A stretch of 64,000 nucleotides of DNA, from NCBI GenBank assembly GCA_002077065.1, contig NAJO01000011.1, positions 767,001 to 831,000 on the forward strand, given 5' to 3'. Each line of letters opens with the position of its first letter. The first letter of the stretch is position 1. The notes below the pieces were generated by a model, which was not told the DNA's origin, made no database searches, and worked only from the letters and a program-made list of their open reading frames with translations. The position numbers and the translations under genes are program-made. Source of the stretch: Cryoendolithus antarcticus (taxonomy: Eukaryota > Ascomycota > Dothideomycetes > Cladosporiales > Cladosporiaceae). Below are positions 32,879 to 43,500 of the stretch, in pieces.

Positions 32879-34022
32879 ATGGAGCTCGTCTCACAGTACG
32901 TATGTCTTTCCCAATCTCCTTCCTCCTCTATGTACCTCTCCCACAATGTCTTCCGAGACAACCTTTCCGGTTCTTCCCCGTCGCTTCTCACGCTCTCTAC
33001 CGACTCTGACCTCCACACTCGCCAGTCTGAACGATCGCCTCCTCTTCGCCGTACCCAAGAAGGGCCGGCTTCACACCCAATGCCTTGACCTCCTCTCGGG
33101 TAGTGACATCCAGTTCCACCGACACAACCGACTTGACATCGCCCTCGTCAAGAATCTGCCTTTAGCCTTGGTGTTCCTTCCTGCAGCCGATATACCGACC
33201 TTCGTCGGCGAGGGTCGCGTAGACTTAGGGATCACTGGACGAGACACAGTCGCCGAGCATGATGCGAAGACGCCCGGAAGCGAGACGACGGGCATCGAGG
33301 AGCTGCTGGATTTGGAATTCGGAAAATGCGATCTGCAGGTCCAGGTCCCTGAGAAGGGAGACATCCAGACGCCGGAGCAGCTCGTTGGGAGGAACATCGT
33401 GACGAGCTTTACGGCGCTATCAGAAAAGTACTTCCGAGACTTGGAGGACAGACAGGATGGCAAAGAGAGCAATGTTGAAGTCAACGGAGACGGGCCGAGA
33501 AAGCTGAGAACCAACATCAAGTTCGTAGGAGGGAGCGTGGAGGCTGCTTGCGCATTGGGCGTAGCAGATGGGATCGTTGATCTCGTTGGTACGTCAAACT
33601 CGGTTCTACACTGACCGCATTGAGCGAGTGACTGATTTCCTTCAGAATCCGGCGAGACCATGCGAGCCGCTGGTCTCAAAGCCATAGCTACCGTCGTGTC
33701 CTCGACAGCCGTCCTCATCTCCTCCAAACATCCCTCGGATCCCTCCCTTGTGCGCCTAATCTCCGCCCGCATTCGCGGCGTCATCACAGCTCAAAAGTAC
33801 GTTCTATGCACCTACAACGTCGAGCGCGCGAGTCTACCAAAAGCTACCACGATCACGCCAGGAAGGCGGGCGCCTACGGTAACGAACCTGCAGGATGCGC
33901 AGTGGGTCGCTGTTCAGGCTATGGTGGAGAGAAAGAGGATTGCGCAGGCTATGGATCAGCTGAGTGAGATGGGAGCGACGGATATCATTGTTACTAAGAT
34001 TGAGAATACGAGGACGGTGTGA
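32879..34022 (+). CDS. HIS1: ATP phosphoribosyltransferase (histidine biosynthesis step 1)
   Basis: Exons are 32879..32895 (17 nt), 33026..33588 and 33646..34022, giving 318 aa. Introns are 130 and 57 nt. The product starts MELVSHLNDRLLFAVPKKGR, the usual fungal HIS1 start. The catalytic domain has DIALVKNLPLALVFLPAADIP, GRVDLGITGRD and VGGSVEAACALGVADGIVDLVESGETMRAAG. The C-terminal regulatory (ACT-like) domain contains APTVTNLQDAQWVAVQAMV and ends GATDIIVTKIENTRTV. It condenses ATP and PRPP to phosphoribosyl-ATP and is feedback-inhibited by histidine through the C-terminal domain. This is the long, hexameric HisG form. A Gcn4/CPC1-like site is upstream. Confidence 0.95.
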
Positions 34023-34465
34023 AGGGATACAGGGGTATTGGCACTTCGACTCAAGCGGAGCCGGATCTTCCACGGTCATAAGTGATCGTCGAGAACGGAT
34101 CTATAGCCATCCTTGCCACATATGCAGTCCGACAAATACCGAGCCGGGAATGCATCATAGACGGGGACGATCAGGCATACACTGATACACATAGCTGTCC
34201 CCCTGTTGCAGATTCAGTGCAGAGACACGCACTGCACAGCGAGCATAAGGAGATAAGGTCCACGACTGGGATCGGTCTCGAACGTTTTCGTGCGGCCATG
34301 TTCGCACGAGCTTTCACGTCGTTTACAGCTGCGTCTTGCGCTGCACGTCTCAAGCTGGTGAGTCTGCTCTTTTCGCGCCATACCTGTGTAGCACTCCGTT
34401 TCCTCTTTTACTTCTTGAATCCTCAAGCTCTCAATCTTCTTCCCGCGCCTCACAGCTCTGTCAAG
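34023..34465. other. Intergenic region
   Basis: HIS1 3' end and promoter of the secreted protein gene. An open plus-strand frame from 34082 runs into the secreted protein but starts with GTG and looks non-coding before 34466. Confidence 0.5.
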
Positions 34466-35555
34466 ATGACTTGCGTCTCAGCGTTGCCTCGGACATCCCT
34501 GACGCTGCTGGCTTTGATCGCAGCAATCGCCACCACCGTCTCTGCATCAGACTTGAACTCCAGAATCGAAATTGGGCCGTTCAACTTACCGGGTACCGAT
34601 ACCACTATTGCTGCTGCATCTTACACTGGCGTCGCAGATGCAGACAAGGATATTCCGCGTGCGCGCCTGGATACTGAGCCAATCCTCTAGGGCGTCGTAG
34701 CTGATCCTATTGCTGGGCATCCCACCGGACAGATGCCGGACACGAATTGCTTTGATCGCGGGTGCAGTGAGTTCTCAAGATATTTTTTAGATGCGTCAAA
34801 CTGTCCCGTACTGAAGATTACCACAGCAACCGGCATTACAGACAGGGTCATGGACAAAGCTGTTGCGAAGTTCTGCAAGGCGAGTGACGGTACGATTCTC
34901 GACTTGAAGAATAAGACCAATAGCGTCTCCATGATGTACACGTACTGGCCGCCGAGCGCTGGATCCCTTGGCTACGCAAAGCATAATAACTACTATTGCC
35001 TCGAGACCGGACAAGTGTACTTACATATCGGCTTCGGCCTAGGCGCGCCGGACACAACTGTGTATACGCTTTCCGAAGCGGCATGTGTGCGTGGACTGAA
35101 GCAGGTGTACAACATAGCGTGAGCACCAGCATACTCCCGCACGAAGTCTTTGAGATTGCTAACAACGGCTCAGATGCGACAACAGCCACGTCGACAACAA
35201 GCACGGCGGCCAACTCGACCTCGGTACCTTCGACGGCAGAGCTATCGATCACAGATTCAACGACCACCTCTTCTATCTCGCAGACCCTTCTCCGCCCAGA
35301 GATGGCAGGAACATGTACTGCACGAACTGGAAGCGCTTCGTGCCCAAGCTTGAGAACACGCAGGTATACGACGAGGTTGATCGTTGCTACGATGTTCATA
35401 TATGCTTCGGTGGGAAGGATCTGTGGTAGACTGATTCGCCGTCGTGGACGGATCATGATAAGAGCAAGGCGGACCATGAGACGAAGAAAGCGGAGTGTGT
35501 GGCGGATCATGGGGAGTATGATGGGTATGGAGGGACTAAAGACTATTACTCATGA
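34466..35555 (+). pseudogene. Secreted cysteine-containing protein with in-frame stops, unknown family
   Basis: ATG 34466 opens a signal peptide (LTLLALIAAIATTVSA). The frame reaches TAG at 34688-34690 and continues in the same frame with GVVADPIAGHPTGQMPD and a cysteine-containing domain. A 55 nt intron at 35119..35173 (GTGAGC, branch GCTAAC, acceptor CAG) joins VYNIA to CDNSHVDNKHGGQ. The frame then meets TAG at 35427-35429 and stays open, with charged, sensible sequence, to TGA at 35553-35555. A shorter real gene starting at ATG 34733 would lack a signal peptide. An unseen intron removing the first TAG is possible. Otherwise it is a decaying effector-like secreted protein. I recognise no domain. 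Confidence 0.5.
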
Positions 35556-36021
35556 TTTTCTGGTGGTGCGAAGGGCGGGTGAGACGGAGAGGTTGTATGC
35601 TCTCCAGTGTGGCAGACTGCAGGATCAACAATATCCGTGGCTCTCATGACAAGCCTGACAAATCTCATTGGTAGCGTCAGCCTGGCTGGTTATACTCGAT
35701 CGTTCGACTGTCACCTTGCATGCTACTTCCCGAGACGTTACGAGTAACGTTACATGTATCACAATTCGTTCTGCGTTCGTCGGGTCTGTGCGCATGGTCA
35801 ACTTCACTTCAATTCTGCCTACATTTCCCTTTCCCATCTTTACCAAAAGTCAGATTCGAGGGACTCCAGGCTGGCAACTGATACAATTTTCGACGCCGTA
35901 TGCTATCGATGATGTGGTGACACGAGTTTCAATGATGAAATGTGCTTGATTCAGTCCGATCATCCGGCTCCGCTACACTTCAAGTCGATCTTTACCTGTA
36001 CAAATCCGTCCTGCGCTCGCT
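35556..36021. other. Intergenic region
   Basis: Downstream of the secreted protein and upstream of the acetyltransferase. No gene or repeat is recognised. Confidence 0.5.
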
Positions 36022-36890
36022 ATGCGCATCAACGCTAATACCGGTAAGATCTCACACCATCCCTGCCCACTCTCCGTACTTTCTTCTTCGCCGTCTGGTC
36101 CACTGCCTTCAATTCTGCATCCACTTTCTTTCGCACGTCCTGACCTCGTTTCTTCCTCCCATCACTCTCCCATCCCCGCCTCCTCCTTGTCCCTTACTCT
36201 CGTCATCATGTCGAGATCTACCATCAGTGGCTCCAGTCTCCTTATCTCCAAAGTCTTACAGCCTCCGAGCCATTGTACCTGGCCGAAGAGTTCGCTATGC
36301 AGCAATCCTGGCGCCAGGACCACGACAAATTGACGTTTATCATCTGCCTTCCGCTTCCAGAGTCTGCTCGGCAGCTCTCGAATATTAGGGCTGGCGAGTT
36401 CGACGGCCCAGAGCAGATGATCGGCGATGTCAACTTGTTCTTATCCGAATTTGAGAGCGACGATGATGAGGGGAGCAAGGGCAATGAAGAGATCTTCAGA
36501 GGACTAGTGGGCGAGCTAGAGATCATGATCCCCTCCCCCTCTCACCAACGCAAAGGCTACGCTCGCACAGCGTTACAGATCTTCATCCATTACATTCTCA
36601 CGCACTGGCGCAAGCTTGCGGCCGAGTACGCTGGCGGCACAGATGAAGGAACTGCGAAGCACGTGAGGAAACTGGAGTACTTGCGCGTCAAGATCGGAGA
36701 AACGAATGTGGCGAGTGTGAAGTTGTTTGAGGGTTTGGAGTTCGAGCAGCACGGAGCAGTCAGCTACTTTAAGGAAGTAGAGCTGCGATGGAAACCCGAC
36801 GTGCAGCAGCTACAAGCTGGGAAAGGGTACGAGACAGCCAGGGACATGACCTACGACGACGAGTGCAGCGAGGCAGATGGAAGTGGCTAA
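36022..36890 (+). CDS. GNAT N-acetyltransferase, NAT9-like
   Basis: Proposed exons are 36022..36043 (MRINANT) and 36166..36890, giving 248 aa. The donor GTAAGA is good, and a branch-like CTGAC sits at about 36140. The acceptor that keeps frame ends in AC (CATCAC, 36160-36165), and there is no AG anywhere between 36049 and 36214. The protein then reads LLLVPYSRHHVEIYHQWLQS, LTASEPLYLAEEFAMQQSW and RQDHDKLTFIIC, matching the NAT9 family. The GNAT core has GELEIMIPSPSHQRKGYAR, the acetyl-CoA-binding motif A, and IGETNVASVKLFEGLEFEQ. NAT9 proteins are cytosolic GNAT enzymes of poorly defined substrate. Either the intron is GT-AC or the acceptor is mutated, in which case only a shorter form could be made. 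Confidence 0.75.
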
Positions 36891-36986
36891 CTAGATCGAG
36901 AGGCCCTGGCAAAATGATATACCCGCTGAGACTACACACATATACCCTACACACGCATCCCCGTCTCTCGCTCTCTTTATCTCAGA

Positions 36987-39900
36987 TCAGTCAAAATCCA
37001 TTTCCCTGTCCTGCAACTGCACCCCTCTCCCAGCGCTTTCGTCCGGCGCTTCCACAGGACTAGCCACGTAATCGCCACTCTCGCCGCTATCACGCTTACT
37101 AACGAGACTAGCTCGCTGCAGACTACTAGCCGTACCCTTCCTGATCGGGAACGTCCGCCCTCCAGCCGCAGCGCCGGCCGGACGCGTGAGGCTATCACGC
37201 TTCACCGGCGCCGAGCTGTCGACGGATGTAGCTGGGCTTGCAGGACGCTCGGAAGTGTCGTTGGTGATTTTGTACTTGCTCACCGGCGCCTTGATACCCG
37301 TGGAGCTAGCGGAATCGCGGTATGAGGCTGCGGCTGCGGTGGGTGCGGTACTAGCTGAAGGTGCGGTGCTGGTTGTGGTTGAGGAGTCGACGCTGCCGGC
37401 GTAGTAGTGGCTGGGTGTCATGAAGTCGCCTGGGCTGGAAATGGAGGCGCTCATTGTGGGGAGAGCTGAGAGACCTTTGGTAGCGGCGTCAGTTGGTTTG
37501 TCGTCGGCCGTGGGCTCAGCGGGAGGTGGCTGATGCAGCGTTGTGCCGTTCGTTCTCGGCGGCGACGTAGAGCCGGACGATGAAGGCGGGGTGTCTTTTG
37601 CAACTGGTGCGGGGACTGCGGAAGATTGCGTGCGGGTCGATGGGGGCGAGCCAGGGACTTCTAAGCTCCCTCTGCTGCCAGCCGAGGTTGGCGACAAAAC
37701 GCGGCGGTCCATAGGGCTGATCACGCTAGCTGTGGAAATCGGGAAACGGGTTTCAGGACCTCTGCTACGGTCTCTGCGGTGGCCAGGCAGGACTTCAGAG
37801 GGCGTGGCGATGCGCGCAGCAGGTCCCGGGCTGGGCTGTCGACTGCGATTGCTGCCTGCTTGCGCTTGCGTGGCGGCGGCTATGGCGCGCTGTCGCTCTT
37901 CCATGTGTTCTTTCCGTTTCGATTCGTCCGTACTGATGCCTCGCGCCGGCCGGGTGGCAGTGGAAGGCGCGTGATGTAGATTCGTGGCTTGGCGTTTCAG
38001 CTCGCCGAAGATGGCTTCTTTGTGAGCTACCAGGTCTTTAAGGAGGCGGATACTGTACTTCTCGGCCATGCTGAGGCCGGTCTCCTGTTTTGGACGGAGG
38101 ATGCACGGTGCGAGAGTAGTGGCGAGTTGAGTGATGTATGCTTCATCTGCGCTTGTGAGCTCAATGAGGCGGGAGAAGTGGGTTACTACTGCGTCGAGTG
38201 TGGCGATATTGGCTAGTCTCAGCTGGCCAAGGGTGGACTGCAGGACTTGGATTCGTGCAGCTTCGCTGGCAGTCTGTGCGGTTGTTGCGTAGATAGTCTT
38301 GACGATTTCGTAGACATGGCTACTGACCAGGGAGTCGGGAAGTTCGAGGAAATAAAGCTTGAGTACTGCAGCAACTATCGGAATCTCGTACTTCTCCAGC
38401 AGGCCTGGCGGGACGGGTTTGCCGGTGTTGAGCTGATTGCGGAGATGGTGTATGGCTGCAAGTGGAACGTCGACTACCCAAATACTACGCCGAGCAGCGT
38501 CGCCTTCGAGCTCAGGATATCGGCTGTCCAAGAAAGTCAGGATCGTTGTAATGATAAGTGGCACACGTTTCCGATCACTCCTTGCTCGCGCCTCGATGTC
38601 AACGCCGAAAGTCTGCTCATCCACTGTATTGTAGTAGTTTTCGTACACCGTCACTTTCGGAATGTAGCTGCCTGTCCGGTAGTTTTCGAGGAAGTACCGC
38701 AGATCACCCAAAGGTTGCACGGTCTCCTGGTACAGCATCATGTTGTCGACTGTGCTTTGTAGACTCGGAATCACATTGCTGATCGCACCACTGAAGTCCA
38801 GCACCACACTTTTAATGGCTTTCAGTCGATCGAGCTCGCATCGCTCCATGAACTTCAAATGATCAATCATTGCCTCCTCGAGGCTGCACCTTAGACTGTC
38901 GAGTTTCCGCACAGCTTGCTTATATCGCTCATCCGCAACTTTCGCTTCCCGCTCGAGCTTCTCGACTGGCGTCTCGTTGGCATGTGCGTTATTCAATGGG
39001 TTCCAGCCTCCGAGATACTCGTTCACTGCGCCCACAACCGGACTGTCAGGCGTGCTGTCTGAACCGTGGCTGGCCAGTGTTGTCGTTCGCCCGAGCAGCT
39101 TCGGCTTCTTCTCTGGTATGCCTGTGATCTGGAACACCTTCGGCCTCCACTGGTAGTTCATCTTGCTGCTATTCGCGAATGTGCTTCCAACACTACCGAC
39201 CAATCGCAGAAAGCCATGTCCAAGTAGATCTTGCCCAATCCGTTCAGCATACGATAGTGACGTTCCTCCCAGATGTTTCTGAATGTACTCTGTGATATCC
39301 GCCCCACTAGAAGTGTTTTGGTAAGTCCCCAGTATGGGCACTTTTGTCTCACGCATCCGGATGTTGTTCACCATGTGTGTCAGAATCTTCTTCACCTGCT
39401 CCGGCTGATATGTCTCATCCCCAATGTCCAGCGGCTCAGGCTCGTCTTCTTCGTCCTCGACCTTGATGCTGGGCACGATCACTGGTCCAGTCTTGGGCGA
39501 TCCGGTAGCAGCAGCAGACATGGGATCCTGGAAAGCCAGCTTCTCCTCCTCGTCCAAGTCCTCCACTCTCCGGCATTTGTTGAAGTACGCACTCCGATAC
39601 TGCCTCACAGTCTCGGCCTGCCGGTCGTGTGCGCGGATCCGACCTTGCAGATCATCTTGGCTGTTCTGTATGCGGGCAGCGTGTTGATCGCACCATCGAC
39701 TGAAGGGGTTCAGGACCAGCTCGCGGATATTCGAAGCGATCTTGCGGTGGTTGCGCGACGCTTCGATCATCTCCCCGCGCACGCCATCAAAGGCCTTCTT
39801 GACGCTCGCGCCGTCGTCCTTTTGAAAGCCACCTTCTATGCGGTTCGTAGCTGTGTCAATATCCCCGAGCTTCTGGCTGTAGAGATCTTCTGCCTCTGCG

Positions 39901-40022
39901 CGCAAGCGGGCTACGGTGATGATCTGTTGGTTCTCTTGGACACCTTGTTGCAGCTTTCCGAACAGTACGCCCAGCCCACCGGCGTAGTCTGCCGACCAGA
40001 ATGAGGTCGCAAAGGTCGACAT
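36987..40022 (-). CDS. F-BAR / DEP / RhoGAP protein, Rgd2-like
   Basis: Single exon, 1011 aa. An F-BAR (FCH) domain spans about residues 1-180 (SFWSADYAGGLGVLFGKLQQG). A DEP-like domain lies at about 225-310 (SGADITEYIQKHL, GQDLLGHGFLRLVG). The RhoGAP domain runs from about 470 to 690 (VPLIITTILTFLDSRY, EIPIVAAVLKLYFLELPDSLV). A Ser/Thr/Pro-rich, probably disordered tail follows. This order matches yeast Rgd2, a GAP for Cdc42 and Rho5 acting at the cell cortex. Where classical RhoGAPs have GIFRxSG with the catalytic arginine finger, this protein has SIWVVDV, so the arginine position is Val516. It is divergent from STT4, sharing a 515 bp promoter region. Confidence 0.88.
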   Translation of the reverse strand: MSTFATSFWSADYAGGLGVLFGKLQQGVQENQQIITVARLRAEAEDLYSQKLGDIDTATNRIEGGFQKDDGASVKKAFDGVRGEMIEASRNHRKIASNIRELVLNPFSRWCDQHAARIQNSQDDLQGRIRAHDRQAETVRQYRSAYFNKCRRVEDLDEEEKLAFQDPMSAAATGSPKTGPVIVPSIKVEDEEDEPEPLDIGDETYQPEQVKKILTHMVNNIRMRETKVPILGTYQNTSSGADITEYIQKHLGGTSLSYAERIGQDLLGHGFLRLVGSVGSTFANSSKMNYQWRPKVFQITGIPEKKPKLLGRTTTLASHGSDSTPDSPVVGAVNEYLGGWNPLNNAHANETPVEKLEREAKVADERYKQAVRKLDSLRCSLEEAMIDHLKFMERCELDRLKAIKSVVLDFSGAISNVIPSLQSTVDNMMLYQETVQPLGDLRYFLENYRTGSYIPKVTVYENYYNTVDEQTFGVDIEARARSDRKRVPLIITTILTFLDSRYPELEGDAARRSIWVVDVPLAAIHHLRNQLNTGKPVPPGLLEKYEIPIVAAVLKLYFLELPDSLVSSHVYEIVKTIYATTAQTASEAARIQVLQSTLGQLRLANIATLDAVVTHFSRLIELTSADEAYITQLATTLAPCILRPKQETGLSMAEKYSIRLLKDLVAHKEAIFGELKRQATNLHHAPSTATRPARGISTDESKRKEHMEERQRAIAAATQAQAGSNRSRQPSPGPAARIATPSEVLPGHRRDRSRGPETRFPISTASVISPMDRRVLSPTSAGSRGSLEVPGSPPSTRTQSSAVPAPVAKDTPPSSSGSTSPPRTNGTTLHQPPPAEPTADDKPTDAATKGLSALPTMSASISSPGDFMTPSHYYAGSVDSSTTTSTAPSASTAPTAAAASYRDSASSTGIKAPVSKYKITNDTSERPASPATSVDSSAPVKRDSLTRPAGAAAGGRTFPIRKGTASSLQRASLVSKRDSGESGDYVASPVEAPDESAGRGVQLQDREMDFD

Positions 40023-40537
40023 GCCTGTATATGTCGTCCTCGTCCTCGTCCTCGTCCAATCGTGTCAAGGTTTGTCCTCGAGCTCCAATGTTCGCGGCTG
40101 CAAGTTGCGCCTGCAATGCTTTCAAGTCGGACTGGCAGCGAATGAGGCTAAAGACATGGAGGTCATGTGCCTGTGTATGGGCATTGAGAAAGTCAAGTCC
40201 TTCCACACAGCATTCAAGGCTTGCTCAATATCCCTGCCATCCTTCCAAGCATGCGCGCAATGCTGGCAGTTCATGCAGCCACTCAGGGTGAAGGAGCCGC
40301 GAGAGCCCGCTGCAGGGATCAAGGAAGCTTTCCAAACGGCCCCAGCTGGCGTTTCACCTGTCAAACCGTCTCCATTACCCAGCGAGGTTAAGTGTAAATT
40401 GATTAATCCTCCTCGGAGTTAAGCTCGTGGGTGGACGTCACCTTCGACATTAAATCCATGTAGGAGCTGTCCGCACCAGAAAGCTGTTTGTCCACTTACG
40501 TGATGATCTGTCTATACCAACAACGACCAAGTCCAGC
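40023..40537. other. Divergent promoter region, RGD2-like / STT4
   Basis: 515 bp between the two starts. A CGTCCT/CTCGTC run at 40030-40060 encodes an acidic LDEDEDEDD run on the minus strand upstream of the RGD2-like ATG, but it is in another frame and is taken as 5' UTR. No separate gene is supported. Confidence 0.45.
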
Positions 40538-43500
40538 ATGCGAGTGTGAGTCAAAGGCGTGCCATCAATGACCAGAACCATATGTACTGACATATCGAAG
40601 CACGAGAGGGACTACGCGACGCGTCGCACTCGAGCGATTAGCAATCCTGTGTGCTACCTCAACCGACGAGCAAGACAACAGCGATGGCATCCAGAGCCTC
40701 TGCAAGCTGCGGTCAAAGTCGAGTCTCAATGCCTCACTCGAGGGAGCCAGCCTGGCAGCTGTACCCATGTCAGCACGGGAGCTCGATGTGTTGCTAGCTT
40801 TGTGCAAGGCAGCACCGTTGGTGACGGGTCTACAAGATGCGGAGGCACTGCTAGCTCAGCTGGCGCCATATATGCCCGAGGCTCATCGGCAAGCAACCGG
40901 TCACTCTGCGCCAACATCTCGTCAGGCGCCCTGGGAGTCCTTGGCATACGAGCTCACGTCTGCTGTTCTGTCCGTCGCCACGAATCACTCTCCCTTGGCT
41001 GGTCGAGCTCATGCAAGCATTGAGGCCACACTTAATGCGTTGGGGGAGAGCATCGATAAGTCGGCATGGCGGTCAGCTGAGACGAACGGTACCGACACCT
41101 CGGACCCGGACCATAGTGCTGTACAGCTGACTGTGGCAATGTATGGGTTCATGCGTGCTTGTGCAAACCATGTACAAGCATGGAATGCAGATCAAAGGCT
41201 TGCACTCATACAGCGCCTACGCATACTGCTATCCGAGAAGTTCATGGTGTCAGTCGAAGGGTCGCTTTCGGCGATCCGCAACGGTCGGGCAACCTCACGA
41301 TCTTCGAAAGAGTGGCGACGCTGGATACGACAGTACGCGACACAGGGCAAGCCACTTGGAGCGATGCTGCTGCAACGCGCGTTCATTGATATCGTGGAGC
41401 GGATTGCGTTCTTGCTGCATTCGCCTTACGAAGCCTTATCTGGAGACGCAGCGTTGGCCGCCCTAATGGCAAAGACTTCACAGGTCAGCAAGTCCCGCCC
41501 AGTAGTAAGCGAAAGCATGATTGGAAGCCTTGCGGAGATCATTGCCGAAGAGGTGAATCTCCTGGACGAGGACGCCGACTACTTGCAGGTCAGCTCGGCT
41601 TGGCAGCAACGACTTGCATTCGAAGTCAAGGCAGCTACCTTACGGAGCTTCTTGTACTGCACTCTAATCGATGAGGAGATTGCAGATGACGAAGTCTTGA
41701 TGAGCTGGCTTGAGGCGACCGCGTCTAATCCCGTTCAAATGGGCGATGGAGGACTCGCCGAGGCCGTGCTAAAGTCAATGGCAATCCTGGCTGGTACTTC
41801 ACCTGCGATAGCGTCTACATTGAGTCGCACAATGCCCAGACTTATCGTCCAAGGCAAGATGCCGTCCCGCACTGGCAAGGTAGCCGGCGAATGTTTGGCT
41901 CATGCACTGAGGTTGCTGTCCGGAGACGTCGTCATCAGCACACTGTACTCACTCGGCAATGTGCTGAGCGCTGGCTCGAACGATCGGCCAAATGGCATTT
42001 CACCCTGGATCGACGGCAGCGCAAGTTTAGACACCAGCGGGCCATACACCTCCCACTCGGCACTGGGCAGCAGCATATCATTGAACATGAGTGACGAAGA
42101 GGAGTCTACGGTAGTCTATGGCGCAGTCATACAAGCAATCGTAGCCATCGCGATAGCACGAAACGACGAGAAGATCTCAGCTCTCGTGCTTTCAATGCTG
42201 GTGCAGAAGCTCGGGCGTATCAATCCGACCGTCGATGCTCGACTCGTCGCCGAGACGGCTGCACTAGGCGCCTACAATGCGACAGATCTCAAGGGCCTAC
42301 TGCGACTGTACGTCCGAGCTGCGAGTCTGGCGAGCAACAGTAGCAATGTTCAGATGGTCGGCGCAGTCACGGACGCTCGCATCCGCATCGCAGCGAGCAT
42401 TCGCAAGGACTCGCCTCTGTACGAGATCTACCTGGTCCACCTACTTGGCCTCATAGTGGGTAATGGTGATGAACGCGCTGCTGATGTTGCACCTGCTTCA
42501 CGCAACATGGCACGCCTGTTCAGACCACTCGCAATCCTTGTCTCAACGGACCTGACGTCAACGCCGCAATTCGAAGATGAAGAGGAGGTCCGTCAACTCG
42601 GCCGCGATGCCTGGTTCAACATCGTTGCGCATGGCTTCACGCTACAATCGCAGTCCGGCCGTCAATATGCTGCAGAGCTGCAGGTGCTCGCGCAGCATAG
42701 CCTTCCTCTCATCGACGAAAAGCGGGTCGACATGCCAGAGAGTGGCATCGAGCTCAACCCAATCTTGCGACGAAGCGCTGGAAATGAGCACGTAGGTAAT
42801 TTGCAGGCCGCACTCATCGCCCTAAATCCACAACACGAAGCCGAGATTAAGAAGATGGGCTACGCAGAGTGCGTGTACCTCAACGCTGCAACGCTCGTTA
42901 CGACACTCCGAGCTCGCGCGGGGGATTGTACTTCTGTTCTGCCCTACTTCCTTGAGCACAAAGTCAAGACCACATCGATGGGGAATACTATGCTGAGTAT
43001 CGCTACGAACGCCGTCGACACATACCTTCAGCGCGTATTGACTGGCAGGGAACAAAGCTTTGCTGCGTCTCAGGTTGCTCTGCAGCTTGTGACCTTCTTC
43101 GAGGACTGCTGCCATCGCATCTCGAAAGTGCAGAACGCTGCTGTGACGGCCGCTGACCGCATCATCAACGCGGTCCCTTCCGCGCTCTGCCACAAAGCGT
43201 CACTGTTCGCCCTTCTTGAGCTACTAACAATCATGTGGCGCAGCTGCCTCGATGCTGAGACCGACGAATACGAATGGAAGACTCATTACACCTCCGAGAA
43301 GGGACTCGTCTCCGTCCAGCTCTCAGATGATGTCAACTACCGCCAGACTACCCTGACGAACTTCCACAGACGCTGCCGGATCTGGGTGTCCAAGGCTGTT
43401 GACCTGGCACCGCTGGACATGAAGGGACTGCTTCGTGCGTACCTCGAGGACTATGAAGATGAGGGCACATATGGGCACATCGGGTTGGGTCGCTCGTTCG

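Noticed and set aside
6010..35555. TAG/TGA reassignment or programmed readthrough
   Set aside because: Several accessory genes have in-frame TAG or TGA, but RPS28 ends with TAG exactly at the conserved protein length and other intact genes use TGA normally, so the standard code holds.
40021..40422. Plus-strand frame upstream of STT4 and acidic minus-strand frame upstream of the RGD2-like gene
   Set aside because: Both fall in the shared promoter and 5' UTR. Neither joins to a neighbour by a plausible splice, and STT4 has a better start at 40538.
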